From: CALOBA01 sp942491465
GTDB lineage: Bacteria; Pseudomonadota; Gammaproteobacteria; Chromatiales; Chromatiaceae
Length of the DNA: 64,000 nucleotides
Assembly (NCBI GenBank): GCA_942491465.1
Contig: CALOBA010000036.1
Location: 39,015 to 103,014 of the forward strand
Reading direction: 5' to 3'
The position numbers and the translations under genes were made by a program. Of the stretch, positions 45,789 through 54,195 are shown in pieces; positions within the stretch are counted from its first letter, which is position 1, and each line of letters opens with the position of its first letter. The notes below the pieces were generated by a model that was not told the origin of the DNA, searched no databases, and saw only the letters and a program-made list of their open reading frames with translations.

Positions 45789-45920
45789 CTACAGATAAAC
45801 GAGTACTGTACGAGCTGTTTTTGCGTAGTCGTCACCCTTCGATACATGGACGTGCTTAGGTTCATGCTCATTAGCATAGAAAAAGAATTTGAAGCCGTCT
45901 TGGATCAGTCGCGTAGGCAT
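45789..45920 (-). pseudogene. DUF4160-type protein fragment
   Basis: 43 codons from ATG 45920: MPTRLIQDGFKFFFYANEHE then PKHVHVSKGDDYAK. This is the start of the DUF4160 family (FFFYSNEHEPPHVHV pattern), often paired with DUF2442 in toxin-antitoxin-like loci. The frame breaks soon after and stops at 45789, so only about half of a normal 80-100 residue protein is left. No partner gene is seen. Confidence 0.65.
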
Positions 45921-46123
45921 CTGGAATCGGTAGAGAAGTGCGGGCTTATCTTGGTGCGCATTCCGGACTCTTTTGCCCAACAGTAAAATTTACCGACGCC
46001 CATGCTTGGAGCGTTAGCCCGGGTCCTGGGTTCTTGGCCTTATGCCGGCGAATGGCCGACCCTCGTAGGTGCCGAGTATCGTTCGTCTCGCCGGTCCCGA
46101 CAACCGATAGCGATTGATCTGGA

Positions 46124-46370
46124 TCAATGATGCCTCTGTAGTGCTGGGTTTCGCAAGTCCTGAACCATCGCTGCGGCGTCCTCGATCGGCAGCTTGCCCT
46201 TGCGCGTGACGGCATGTAAAGAACTCCGCCAGCGCCTGCAAGGTCAGGATGCAGTCGCGATCGGCCAGGCTGTCGAGCAATCGACAGGCGACCTCACGCC
46301 GCTCGCCGGCGTCGGTGTCGATGCTGTAGACGAGGACATTCGTGTCCACGCTGAAGCGTTCCGCGCTCAT
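46124..46370 (-). pseudogene. Frameshifted and truncated VapC-like PIN toxin
   Basis: It begins with the same SVDTNVLVYSIDTDAGE and LTLQALAEF as the chimera at 43195-43515. One extra T after GAGTTC then breaks the frame; in the next frame the toxin continues LHAVTRKGKLPIEDAAAMVQ DLRN in two short parts, and then ends at a stop (46124-46126). The last third, with the remaining catalytic acids, is missing. This copy shows what the original toxin looked like before the other copy fused to an antitoxin tail. Confidence 0.7.
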
Positions 46371-46449
46371 CGTTCGCGCCCATGCAGGGCGTCCCGATCC
46401 ATCCGCTCCCCCCTAGCGCGGCGCCGCGCTGCATCCGCGCCTTCAGGCG
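46211..46449. repeat. About 240-bp direct repeat, copy 2
   Basis: The second copy of the repeat at 43357-43594, in the same orientation, running from GGCATGTAAAGAACTCCGCC to GCATCCGCGCCTTCAGGCG. Together they flank about 2.6 kb. Recombination between them would delete that segment. Confidence 0.88.
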
Positions 46450-46570
46450 CGACCTTGCTTCCTGCTGCGCCGCTCGATCCGCTTGATTAAGCCCGGCCCC
46501 GCAGTTACTTTGACCGGCTATAGCGCGACAGCGCCGCACCCAGCCCCGCATTCAGAGAGTAATCCCACCC

Positions 46571-47434
46571 ATGTCCAGCTCAGCCCACGTCGTCACCGTC
46601 ACCGCGGAGAATTTCTATCAGGTCGTACTGGAGGGCTCCCAGGAGCGCCCGGTGCTGGTGGACTTCTGGGCCGACTGGTGTGCCCCGTGCCGGCAGCTGA
46701 TGCCGATCCTGGCCAAGCTGGCCGAGGACTACCGCGGTCGGTTCCTGCTGGCCAAGCTCGACACCGAGGCCGAGCAGGAGATCGCCGCCCAGTTCGGTAT
46801 CCGCAGCCTGCCGACGGTGATGCTGTTTCAGGGCGGTCAGCCCGTCGATCAATTCATGGGCGCACTGCCGGAGGCGCAGATTCGCGCGTTCCTCGACCAG
46901 CACCTGCCGGGGGGCTCGGACAGCGTCCTCGACGAGGCCGCAGCGCTGATCACTGCCGGCAACACCAAGCGCGCGGCCAAGCTGTTGGACAAGGCCCGCG
47001 CCGACGAGCCGGACAACCAGCGCCTGTTCGTTCTGGAGGTCCAGCTCAAGGCCGCCAACGGCGACATGGCCGGCGCCGAAGCCCTGTTGGAGAAGACGCC
47101 GCTGGAGCTGGCCGACGACCCGGAGCTGGCCGCGGTGCGCGGTCGGCTGCGCTTCGCCGCCATCGTCGCCGATGCCCCGAAGCCGAAGGTGCTGGAGCGG
47201 ACCCTCGCCGAGGATCCGAGCGCCAGCGAGGCCCGCTATCAGCTGGCCGCCCACCTGATCGCCAACGGCGATTTCGAGGCCGGTCTGGAGCAGCTGCTGA
47301 CGCTGCTGAAGAAGGACCGCGGCTACGGCGACGACGCCGCCCGCAAGGCGATGATCATGGCCTTCGACCTGCTCGGCGGTCAGGGCGACTTGGTCTCACG
47401 CTACCGCGGAAAGATGCTCAGCAGTCTGTACTGA
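46571..47434 (+). CDS. ybbN: Thioredoxin-fold co-chaperone YbbN/CnoX
   Basis: 287 residues. An N-terminal thioredoxin domain has the active site FWADWCAPCRQLMPIL and the cis-Pro SLPTVMLF; a C-terminal TPR-like helical region follows (LDEAAALITAGNTKRAAKLL, LAAHLIANGDFEAGLEQLL). In E. coli the CXXC site is altered to SXXC; here both cysteines are kept, so redox activity is likely. It cooperates with GroEL/DnaK to protect proteins from oxidants. It stands alone, facing the btu genes tail to tail. Confidence 0.93.
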   Translation: MSSSAHVVTVTAENFYQVVLEGSQERPVLVDFWADWCAPCRQLMPILAKLAEDYRGRFLLAKLDTEAEQEIAAQFGIRSLPTVMLFQGGQPVDQFMGALPEAQIRAFLDQHLPGGSDSVLDEAAALITAGNTKRAAKLLDKARADEPDNQRLFVLEVQLKAANGDMAGAEALLEKTPLELADDPELAAVRGRLRFAAIVADAPKPKVLERTLAEDPSASEARYQLAAHLIANGDFEAGLEQLLTLLKKDRGYGDDAARKAMIMAFDLLGGQGDLVSRYRGKMLSSLY

Positions 47435-47580
47435 GCCGCAGAGACCGCCGCCGCCGGCGCTGTGTCTCGCAGCGCCCACGCCGGGCGCTCACTCAATCCC
47501 GCCAGGATGCGACCCGGGGGCAATGCCCGCGGCGGTCAGGGCTCGGCAGCGGTGCAGATTCCAGCGGCATCGCGGGCGTC

Positions 47581-48378
47581 CTACTCGCTGCCGCTGTCTA
47601 CGCTGCACCAGGGCAGGACATAGCCCTCCCCCTGATAGGCGCCGATGACGGCGCGGATACCGTAGACCCGAGCCAGTGTAGCCTCGGTCAACACCTCCGC
47701 CGGCGGCCCGAGCGCCATCGCCTCGCCCCGATGCAGCAGCAGCAGCCGGTCGCAGAAACGGCTGGCCAAGGTCAGGTCGTGCATGACCACAATGGCCCCA
47801 CCGCCGCCGGCGCAGTGCGACCGCAGCCGCTCCAGCACCTGCAGCTGATGCAGCGGATCGAGGGCCGCCACCGGCTCGTCGGCCAACACCACCGACGCCT
47901 GCACCGCGAGCACCCGCGCGAGTCGCACCCGCGCGCGCTCCCCACCGGACAGCTCCGTGACCCGCCGCCGGCGCAGCGACCAGGCATCGGTCGCCCGCAA
48001 CGCCGCCTCGATGGCTTGGGCATCGGCCGGGCTCGTCGCACCGGCACCCCGCCACCAGCTACCGCGGTAGGGGTGCCGACCAAGCGCCACCAGGTCGTAG
48101 ACGGCAATGGGCCATTGCAGCTGGTCGTCCTGCCCCAGGTAGGCGAGCCGCCGGGCGCGTTCCTGGGCCGCCAACCGAGCCAGGTCATCGCCCCGCAGCC
48201 GCACCCGACCCCGATGCGGCAGCAGCTGCGCCACGGCCTTGATCAGCGTGCTCTTGCCGGCGCCGTTCGGCCCGATCAGGCCGAGCAGCTCGCCGGCATC
48301 CAGCCGCAGGGAGACCTGATGCAGCAGGGTCTTGCCGGCGATGCCGACGGCGACGTCTTCCAGCTCAAGCAGGCTCAC
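47581..48378 (-). CDS. btuD: Vitamin B12/iron-chelate ABC transporter ATPase
   Basis: About 265 residues from a GTG at 48378 that overlaps the permease stop by four bases. Walker A LIGPNGAGKSTLIKA, signature VTELSGGERARVRLARVLA, Walker B VVLADEPVAALDPLHQ and the His switch VVMHDLTLA are all intact. It powers uptake through the FecCD-type permease beside it. The link to cobalamin is inferred from cobU, metH and the BtuF-like protein alongside. Confidence 0.88.
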   Translation of the reverse strand: MSLLELEDVAVGIAGKTLLHQVSLRLDAGELLGLIGPNGAGKSTLIKAVAQLLPHRGRVRLRGDDLARLAAQERARRLAYLGQDDQLQWPIAVYDLVALGRHPYRGSWWRGAGATSPADAQAIEAALRATDAWSLRRRRVTELSGGERARVRLARVLAVQASVVLADEPVAALDPLHQLQVLERLRSHCAGGGGAIVVMHDLTLASRFCDRLLLLHRGEAMALGPPAEVLTEATLARVYGIRAVIGAYQGEGYVLPWCSVDSGSE

Positions 48379-49367
48379 AGCATGTCCCGCCGCGATCGAA
48401 TCACCAGCGCCAGGAAGAACGGCGCGCCCACCAGGGCCGTGACCACCCCCAGATTCAACTCCCGTGGGGTGTCGAGCAGGCGCAACGCAATGTCGGCGGC
48501 CAGCACCAGCACCGCGCCGCCCAGGGCGCTCGGCAGCAGCAGCCGGCCGGGGCGATAGTCGACGAACCGGCGCAACAGGTGCGGCACGACCAGGCCGACG
48601 AAGCCGATGGCCCCGGTCACGGCCACGGTCGCGCCGACACCGAGGGCGGAGCCGACGACGATCAACAGGCGCAGTCGCCCGAGGTCGGCACCGAGACTGT
48701 GCGCCTCGCCCTCGCCGAGGGAGAGCAGATCCAGCGCTGGCGCCGTCGCCAGCAGCAGCACCAAGCCGAGCAGCACGAAGGGCAGGCACAGCAGCACATC
48801 GTCGAAGCTGCGGTCGCTGATGGAGCCGAGCAGCCAGAGCACGATGTCCTGCACCGCACTGGGGTTGGGGGCCAGATTCAGCGCCAGCGAGGTCAACGCC
48901 GCCGCCAGCGACGAGAGCGCGACGCCGGCCAGGATCAGGGTCAGGTTCGACGCCCCGGCGCGGGTCAGCAGATACAGCGCCAGCGTCGCCAGCAGCGCAA
49001 ACACCATGGCCGCAACCGGCAGGACCCAGGCGCCCAGTACCGAGGCGCCGAAGTAGAGCGTCAGCACGGCGCCGAGGGCCGCGCTGGAGGAGATTCCGAG
49101 CAGCCCGGGCTCGGCCAGCGGGTTGCGCAGCAGGCCCTGCAGCGCCGCACCGGAGGCGCCCAACGCCATGCCCACCAGCCAGGCCAGCAGCACCCGCGGC
49201 AGGCGGATCTGCTGCACGATCAGGCGTTGCTCCTCGCTGCCGGTGCCGAGCAGTCCGGCGACGACCTCGCCGGGGGTCAACGGCGCATAGCCGATGGTCA
49301 GCGATGCCAGGCTGAGCACCAGCAGCAGACCCAGCAGGACGCCGGTAACGCGGGTTGCGCGGCTCAA
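48375..49367 (-). CDS. btuC: FecCD/BtuC-type ABC permease
   Basis: 330 residues, about ten helices. Family blocks: QQIRLPRVLLAWLVGMALGA, GAALQGLLRNPLAEPGLLGI, and near the end TGAIGFVGLVVPHLLRRFVD. It forms the inner-membrane channel for corrinoid or siderophore uptake. The start overlaps the stop of the binding-protein gene by four bases and the end overlaps the ATPase GTG. Confidence 0.9.
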   Translation of the reverse strand: MSRATRVTGVLLGLLLVLSLASLTIGYAPLTPGEVVAGLLGTGSEEQRLIVQQIRLPRVLLAWLVGMALGASGAALQGLLRNPLAEPGLLGISSSAALGAVLTLYFGASVLGAWVLPVAAMVFALLATLALYLLTRAGASNLTLILAGVALSSLAAALTSLALNLAPNPSAVQDIVLWLLGSISDRSFDDVLLCLPFVLLGLVLLLATAPALDLLSLGEGEAHSLGADLGRLRLLIVVGSALGVGATVAVTGAIGFVGLVVPHLLRRFVDYRPGRLLLPSALGGAVLVLAADIALRLLDTPRELNLGVVTALVGAPFFLALVIRSRRDML

Positions 49368-50380
49368 GGCGCCGACACGTTCAGGCGGTGGATGGCGACG
49401 GCGATCTGCTCGGCGGCCTGGACCAGTTCCAACCCGCCGCAGCCCCAGGCCCCGGCGGGCACCTGGATACTCCGGGCACCGTCGAGCAGTCGCCGAAACA
49501 GCGGATGACGACCGAAGGCCGAGCCGCTCAGCGCCAGCGGTCGGTCAAAATAGCCGAGCAAGAACACCTCGGGCCGATCCGCCACCAGCCGCTCCAGCGG
49601 AAACCGACCCCAGCCGCGGATGCCCTGCTCGGCGGCCAGGTTGCGCAGCCCGAGGCGCCGGAGCACGTCGTCGACATAGGTCCCCTGCCCCGCCGTGCCG
49701 CCGTTGGGGCGCAGATAGAGCACATGCTGGCCCCGCGGCGTCGCTGCCAGCGCGTCCATCCGCGCCGCGGCGCTGGCCGCGACGGCGGCGGCCTCCGTCC
49801 CGCGACCGATCTCCGCGCCGACCGCCCGCGCGGCCTCCAGCGCGTCGTCCCAGTCGCCGGGATAAGACACCGCAATCACCCGGATACCCTGCCGGGCCAG
49901 CAGCTCGGCATGGCGCCGTCCGGCCCAGCCCCTATAGACCAGCGCGATATCGGGCTTCAACGCCAACAGCTCTTCGACACTGCCGCGATTGCTCGGATAG
50001 GCCGCCGCGGCCTGCGTGAGCCAAGGCCAGCCCGAATCACGGCTCTGCCGCGACAAAGACAGGATCTGCCGCGGCGAGGCGATGTTGAGCAGCAGCAGAT
50101 CGGCGCAGACATTGGTGCCGACGACCGTCGGCAGCCCCGCCGCGACGGCCTGCCCCGCAACAAGCCAGCCGGCGAGCAGCCAAGGCAGCCACCGCGTTGC
50201 CGCGCGCGTCGGCTGGATCTTGGCATTCGGCCCAAACCCGCCGTCGGCGCGCCGCCCCAGGACCTTGAAGGTCACGGAGCTGAAGCGGTACGGCCCCGCA
50301 AACCGCAAGCCCCCGGTCAGCACCCGAAAGGCCTCGGCGCCGGTGGACAGCAGGGTGTCGATGGGCTGGTCGATCTTCAT
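49364..50380 (-). CDS. btuF: BtuF-like periplasmic binding protein
   Basis: Up to 338 residues. The signal WLPWLLAGWLVAGQAVAAGL begins near residue 64, so the first 60 residues are suspect and the real start is probably further in. The mature part has VVGTNVCADLLLLNIASPRQ, ELLALKPDIALVY, GQGTYVDDVLRRLGLRNL and ERLVADRPEVFLLGY, as in BtuF/FecB-type cobalamin-binding proteins. It is the first of three coupled genes btuF-btuC-btuD. Confidence 0.82.
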   Translation of the reverse strand: MKIDQPIDTLLSTGAEAFRVLTGGLRFAGPYRFSSVTFKVLGRRADGGFGPNAKIQPTRAATRWLPWLLAGWLVAGQAVAAGLPTVVGTNVCADLLLLNIASPRQILSLSRQSRDSGWPWLTQAAAAYPSNRGSVEELLALKPDIALVYRGWAGRRHAELLARQGIRVIAVSYPGDWDDALEAARAVGAEIGRGTEAAAVAASAAARMDALAATPRGQHVLYLRPNGGTAGQGTYVDDVLRRLGLRNLAAEQGIRGWGRFPLERLVADRPEVFLLGYFDRPLALSGSAFGRHPLFRRLLDGARSIQVPAGAWGCGGLELVQAAEQIAVAIHRLNVSAP

Positions 50381-50454
50381 GGCCGGAGATTATCCATCAA
50401 ACTCTGCTGCGGAAGTAGCGAGAGCGTTCCCGACCTCACCCCGAATGCCGATCG

Positions 50455-50478
50455 GTGTCGGCCTGGCCGACACTCCCG
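50455..50478. repeat. Short dispersed hairpin CGGGAGTGTCGG...CCGACAC, copy 2
   Basis: In reverse this reads CGGGAGTGTCGGCCAGGCCG ACAC, matching 28455-28483 apart from five bases missing in the loop. The arms GTGTCGG and CCGACAC are perfect. Confidence 0.65.
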
Positions 50479-50619
50479 GCGTCGGCCGCTGTGGTCGGGA
50501 GTGGCCGGGAGGGTCGCCCTCCAGGGCGACACCTGCTCACTGCGCGCAGCGAACGGTATCGGGAATTTCGCATCGATACACCAGCTTGATGCGGAATGGT
50601 CATTGGATTCCAACGCGTT

Positions 50620-50760
50620 GTCAGAGGCCAGGGGCCGCGCGGGGCGTACACTCGGGGTCGTAGCGGCCTGCACCCAATGGGTGAGCTCCGGTACTGGTAG
50701 TCATTACTGGAAAAACAGATACTTGAGTTTGCCTCAGAGCGGTCAACTGCTCTTTCTAGG
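50620..50760. repeat. Dispersed intergenic repeat, copy 2
   Basis: A near-identical copy of 5445-5576, in the same orientation. It contains one 9-bp insertion (about 50641-50649) and a few substitutions. It stops exactly before the cobU stop codon. The shared boundaries show the unit is about 130 bp. Confidence 0.88.
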
Positions 50761-50761
50761 G

Positions 50762-51379
50762 TTACCCGTCGCCCGCCAGGTCGCTATCGACAGGCGGCGG
50801 CAGCGGCTGGCCGAGCCGGCAAAGGTCCAGCACATGGCCGCCGGTGACCAGATAGACGGCCGAGCAGCGAGGACCCAGGCGGCGGATCAGGCCGCCCAGG
50901 CGGTCGCGGAACAGCCGACCGATCGGATAGGCGGGGATGACGCCCCAGGCGGTCTCCTCGGCCACCAGGATGACGGCGGCGGCCAGCCTCGGCAGGCGTT
51001 CGAGCAGGTCGTCGACGAGGGCCTGCCAGCGCAGGTCGTCGTCATCGAGGCCATTGGCGACCCAGGTGCCGAGGGAGTCGACCAGCAGGCAGCGGTCGGC
51101 GGCGTCGGCTGCGACCAGCTCCGCGGTCAGCGCGGTCGGGGCGCAGCGGGTCTCCCAGTCTGTCGGGCGGCGGCGGCGGTGGGCGGCGATGCGGGCGGTC
51201 CAGTCGGGGTCGTTCGGGTCTTCGCGGGCGGTGGCGATGTAGATCACCCGCCGGCCGCTCTCGGCAGCCAGGTGCTCGGCCCATTCGCTCTTGCCGCTGC
51301 GGGCGGGGCCGGTGACCAGGATCGGGGCGGGAGGTCCATCGCCGGACGGGGGCTGCGATCCGCTCGCGGCCTTGCGCAC
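50762..51379 (-). CDS. cobU: Adenosylcobinamide kinase / guanylyltransferase
   Basis: About 205 residues from GTG 51379. The P-loop LVTGPARSGKSEWAEHLAAE, YIATAREDPNDPDW, AAHRRRRPTDWET and the conserved LVDSLGTWVANGL match CobU/CobP. The later VAEETAWGVIPAYPIGRLFR replaces the usual SNEVGWGIVP motif, keeping Glu and the GxxP part. It phosphorylates adenosylcobinamide and adds GMP in corrinoid salvage. Upstream codons to 51481 derive from a different, decayed gene. It is on the same strand as btuFCD and metH. Confidence 0.9.
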   Translation of the reverse strand: MRKAASGSQPPSGDGPPAPILVTGPARSGKSEWAEHLAAESGRRVIYIATAREDPNDPDWTARIAAHRRRRPTDWETRCAPTALTAELVAADAADRCLLVDSLGTWVANGLDDDDLRWQALVDDLLERLPRLAAAVILVAEETAWGVIPAYPIGRLFRDRLGGLIRRLGPRCSAVYLVTGGHVLDLCRLGQPLPPPVDSDLAGDG

Positions 51380-51394
51380 TAGGGTCGACACGCG

Positions 51395-51545
51395 AACAGC
51401 TCGTCGACGGCCACGACCAGACCGTGGAGGCTGGCGCAGCTTGCCGTCCCAGAGCCTGACCGGGAACGGGGCGAACAGCACGACGCCCAGGTCGCGGGTA
51501 TCGACGAAAGCCAGCAGCGCGCGATAGAGCGCGGCGACCAGCAGT
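51395..51545 (-). pseudogene. Uma2/DUF820 endonuclease fragment
   Basis: The minus strand reads QLLVAALYRALLAFVDTRDL then GVVLFAPFPVRLWDGKLRQP, the N-terminal segment of Uma2-type (DUF820) nucleases. It then runs into the 5' end of cobU without the catalytic core. Just upstream, a short frame (SQIASLQAEMRAEFSDVKHR) at 51549-51618 looks like a coiled-coil start of another lost gene. Confidence 0.6.
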
Positions 51546-51607
51546 TGATGCGGTGTTTCACATCGCTGAATTCCGCACGCATCTCGGCTTGCAGGCTGGC
51601 GATTTGG

Positions 51608-52625
51608 CTACGGATCATAGCCCAACACCGGCCCCAGCCAGCGCTCGGCCTGCTCCAGGGTCATGCCCTTGCGCGCGGCGTAGTCGGCGACCTGGTCCTT
51701 TTGGATGCGGCCGACGCCGAAGTAGCGGGTCTCGGGGTGCGGCAGGTACCAGCCGGAGACGGCGGCGGTGGGCAGCATGGCGTAGCTTTCCGTCAGCGTC
51801 AGACCGATGCGGCGGTCCGGTGCCAGCAGGTTCCAGAGGGTGCCCTTCTCGGTGTGGTCCGGGCAGGCGGCGTAGCCGGGGGCCGGGCGGATGCCTTGGT
51901 ATTTTTCGGCGATCAGGGCGTCGTTGTCGAGCTGCTCGTCGGCGGCGTAGCCCCACAGCCGGGTGCGCACGATCTGGTGCAGGCGCTCGGCGAAGGCCTC
52001 GGCCAGGCGGTCGGCCAGGGCCTTGAGCATGATCGCGCTGTAGTCGTCGTGGTCGGCCTCGAAGCGGGCGACATGGGAGTTGATGCCGACACCGGCGGTG
52101 ACGGCGAAGGCGCCGATCCAGTCGGGCTTGCCGCCGTCGGCCGGGGCGACGTAGTCGGCCAGACAGAGGTTCGGCTGGCCCTTGCCGGCGCTGCGGAACA
52201 TCTGCTGGCGCAGCATGTGCAGCGTTGCCCTGGTCTCGCCGCGGGTCTCGTCGGCGTAGATGGCGATGTCGTCGTCGCCGATGCGGTTGGCCGGGAAGAA
52301 GCCGCAGACGCAGCGGGCGGTGAGCCAGCGCTCGTCGACGATGCGTTGCAGGAACGGCACGGCGTCATCGAACAGCTTGCGCGCCTCCTCGCCGACGACC
52401 ACGTCGTCGAGGATGGCCGGGTAGCGGCCGGCCAGCTCCCAGGCGTTGAAGAACGGTGACCAGTCGATGGCGTCCACCAGGTCCGCCAGCGGGTAGTCGT
52501 CGACGGTGGCGATGACGCCGTCGCCGGCGCGCTCCAGCTTGAGATCGATCGCCGGGCTGCCGGTGTAGTCGAACCCGGGCTCCATGATGGCGGGCCGCAG
52601 CGGCTGGCTGCCCGCCCAGTCGATC
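51608..52625 (-). CDS. metH: Cobalamin-dependent methionine synthase, C-terminal part
   Basis: About 340 residues of the MetH activation (AdoMet-binding) domain: AIDWSPFFNAWELAGRYPAI, FFPANRIGDDDIAIYADETR, DYVAPADGGKPDWIGAFAVT, GIRPAPGYAACPDHTEKGTL, SVSGW-like VSGWYLPHPETRYFGVGRIQ and the final EQAERWLGPVLGYDP. This domain re-methylates inactivated cob(II)alamin. The homocysteine, folate and cobalamin domains should lie upstream, but the frame ends at the GATCGATC junction; the last native codons are the conserved Ile-Asp-Trp. The gene is truncated by the join, not by evolution. Confidence 0.93.
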
Positions 52626-52629
52626 GATC
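52622..52629. other. Chimera junction between two genomes, at GATCGATC
   Basis: To the left metH is cut in mid-gene; to the right, four bases after a natural stop codon, begins actinobacterial sequence. GATCGATC is exactly what results when two filled-in GATC ends are ligated, as in proximity-ligation libraries made with a GATC-cutting enzyme. Gene content, repeats and codon style all change here. Confidence 0.85.
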
Positions 52630-52630
52630 G

Positions 52631-53749
52631 TCACTGCTCGATGACGGTCCCGCCGTTGAGTGCGCTGATCAGGATGGCCGGGTGCGGCACGACGCGGCCG
52701 GCGCCGACCACCACGTTGTCGCGGATCTCGATGTCGGAGCTGCCGGGCGTGTCGTAGGACCCCTCTGAGGCGACGAGGATGCCGGCCGCGGCAGTGTCGC
52801 GGGCGAAGTTGTGGTGGATGGCGATGGTGTCGCCGCCCACAACGGCGTACCCGCGGCCCCAGCTGCTGCCGAGATGGACGTTGTCCCACCATTCCATGTC
52901 GCCACATCGGGGGCCGTCGCCATAGGTGACACACGCAATGCCGTCGTCGCCGCGTCCGGGGTCCTCGCCGTAGAAGGTGTTGTCCCACACCCAGGCCTCG
53001 CGGGTGCCGTCGGTGAAGTGCACACTGTCGGCCCAGGTGCGATGCACGTAGTTGCCTTCGACGTGGGCGCCCCGGCTTCCGCCGAAGAAGAAGACCCCGG
53101 CAGAGGGTCCTCCGGAGATGTCGTTGCCGACGATCTCGGTGTCCTCGGCGGAGTCTGCGACGATCTGGCTGTCCTCGAGGGCGTACCGACGCTCGTCGGC
53201 GTCGGCCCGGATCCGCAGCCCGAAGAACCCGCAGCCGATGACGTCCTCGCATATCAGCGCCGTGTCGGTGTCTCCGCTGCGCTGGAGGATCTCCGCCTGG
53301 CCGTCGGGGGACCAGAGCTTGACGTGATCGCGACGGATGCGCGTGACGTCGTCGAGCCGGAAGCGCAGCCCGCGATCGAGATACACGATGCCGCCCTCGT
53401 CGGGTAGCGCCTCGATGGCCGCCTCGATGGCCTCGCGGTCGTCGGCGAGCCCGTCGCCGACCGCGCCGTGGTCGATCGGATCCACGACGGCCATCACCGT
53501 GAGCGGAGACCATGCCGCGTCCGCGTGATCTCGGGGAGGCTGCGACTCGTCGATGGCGGCGGGCAGCTCGCTCGAGGGCTCGGCACGCCCACCGGTCAGG
53601 AGCCCGGCGACGAACGCAGCCACCGCGACGAGCACGACGACCAGGATCCAGCGAGCGGTGGAGGCTGGCCGGTTCGGCTGTGCGTCGATGGTCTCCACCG
53701 GTGGCGACGGGTCGTCGAGACGAAGCGCATCGGTCGCCTTCAGCGTCAC
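52631..53749 (-). CDS. Membrane-anchored right-handed beta-helix protein
   Basis: 372 residues. One N-terminal membrane helix (WILVVVLVAVAAFVAGLLTG) is followed by a linker and a pectate-lyase-like beta-helix that begins IDHGAVGDGLADDREAIEAA. The repeats are of the form TEIVGNDISGGPSAGVFFFG, AHVEGNYVHRTWADSVHFTD and IEIRDNVVVGAGRV. A polysaccharide-binding or lyase role outside the cell is likely; no specific substrate can be given. The stop TGA is native to this side, four bases before the junction. Confidence 0.8.
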   Translation of the reverse strand: MTLKATDALRLDDPSPPVETIDAQPNRPASTARWILVVVLVAVAAFVAGLLTGGRAEPSSELPAAIDESQPPRDHADAAWSPLTVMAVVDPIDHGAVGDGLADDREAIEAAIEALPDEGGIVYLDRGLRFRLDDVTRIRRDHVKLWSPDGQAEILQRSGDTDTALICEDVIGCGFFGLRIRADADERRYALEDSQIVADSAEDTEIVGNDISGGPSAGVFFFGGSRGAHVEGNYVHRTWADSVHFTDGTREAWVWDNTFYGEDPGRGDDGIACVTYGDGPRCGDMEWWDNVHLGSSWGRGYAVVGGDTIAIHHNFARDTAAAGILVASEGSYDTPGSSDIEIRDNVVVGAGRVVPHPAILISALNGGTVIEQ

Positions 53750-53864
53750 GGCTGAGACCCTATCGGCCGGGTCACCGCACTCCGGGGCAGGCCACGGGGG
53801 CTGCGCACCGCGACCCGGCCCGATGCCTGATCGGATCCGCCGAGGTGGTGCCGATGCGATCGGA

Positions 53865-54116
53865 TCAGGCGGGATCGGTGGGGAAGGGCTCGATGAAGAT
53901 GCACTCGCCGGGGCAGTAGGAGGCCGCGGCGACCACCGCGCCGTCGTGCTCGGGCGCCACGCGGGCGAGGCCGGTGTCCTGGCCGGGATCGTTCATCACC
54001 AGATCGCCTTCGCGGACATACGCGATCCCGTCCTCGAGGATCACGAACACGTCGGGGCAGAGGTCCTCGCAGATGCCGTCGCCGGTGCAGAGGTCCTGGT
54101 CGATCCACACCTGCAT
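53865..54116 (-). CDS. Small ferredoxin
   Basis: 83 residues from ATG 54116: MQVWIDQDLCTGDGICEDLC with a Pro next, and a final CPGECIFIEP. The cysteine pattern (C-x5-C-x3-C-P ... C-P-x2-C) is that of the 3Fe-4S/4Fe-4S ferredoxins common in actinobacteria, which often serve cytochromes P450. No P450 gene is next to it. It lies after whiB on the same strand. Confidence 0.9.
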   Translation of the reverse strand: MQVWIDQDLCTGDGICEDLCPDVFVILEDGIAYVREGDLVMNDPGQDTGLARVAPEHDGAVVAAASYCPGECIFIEPFPTDPA

Positions 54117-54195
54117 GGTGGACTGCTCGTAGGAGGTGTCCGAGCTCCGCCCGATCGCAGGTCTCGCCTCGGGGCGACCGATGGCCGATCCCATG

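Larger units (their letters stand above)
50381..50761. other. Intergenic region between cobU and btuF with two repeats
   Basis: 381 bp without a supported gene. It holds the short hairpin GTGTCGGCCTGGCCGACAC at 50455-50473 with CTCCCG after it, an inverted pair CACTCCCG/CGGGAGTG, and the second copy of the dispersed repeat from 50620. No riboswitch core is seen here, in contrast to btuB. Confidence 0.6.

Noticed and set aside
49355..51382. A 675-codon plus-strand frame spanning btuF, the repeat and cobU
   Set aside because: It crosses two genes and an intergenic repeat on the other strand and shows no domain.
51380..51481. Upstream extension of cobU
   Set aside because: The extra codons read as an Uma2 nuclease fragment, not as CobU.
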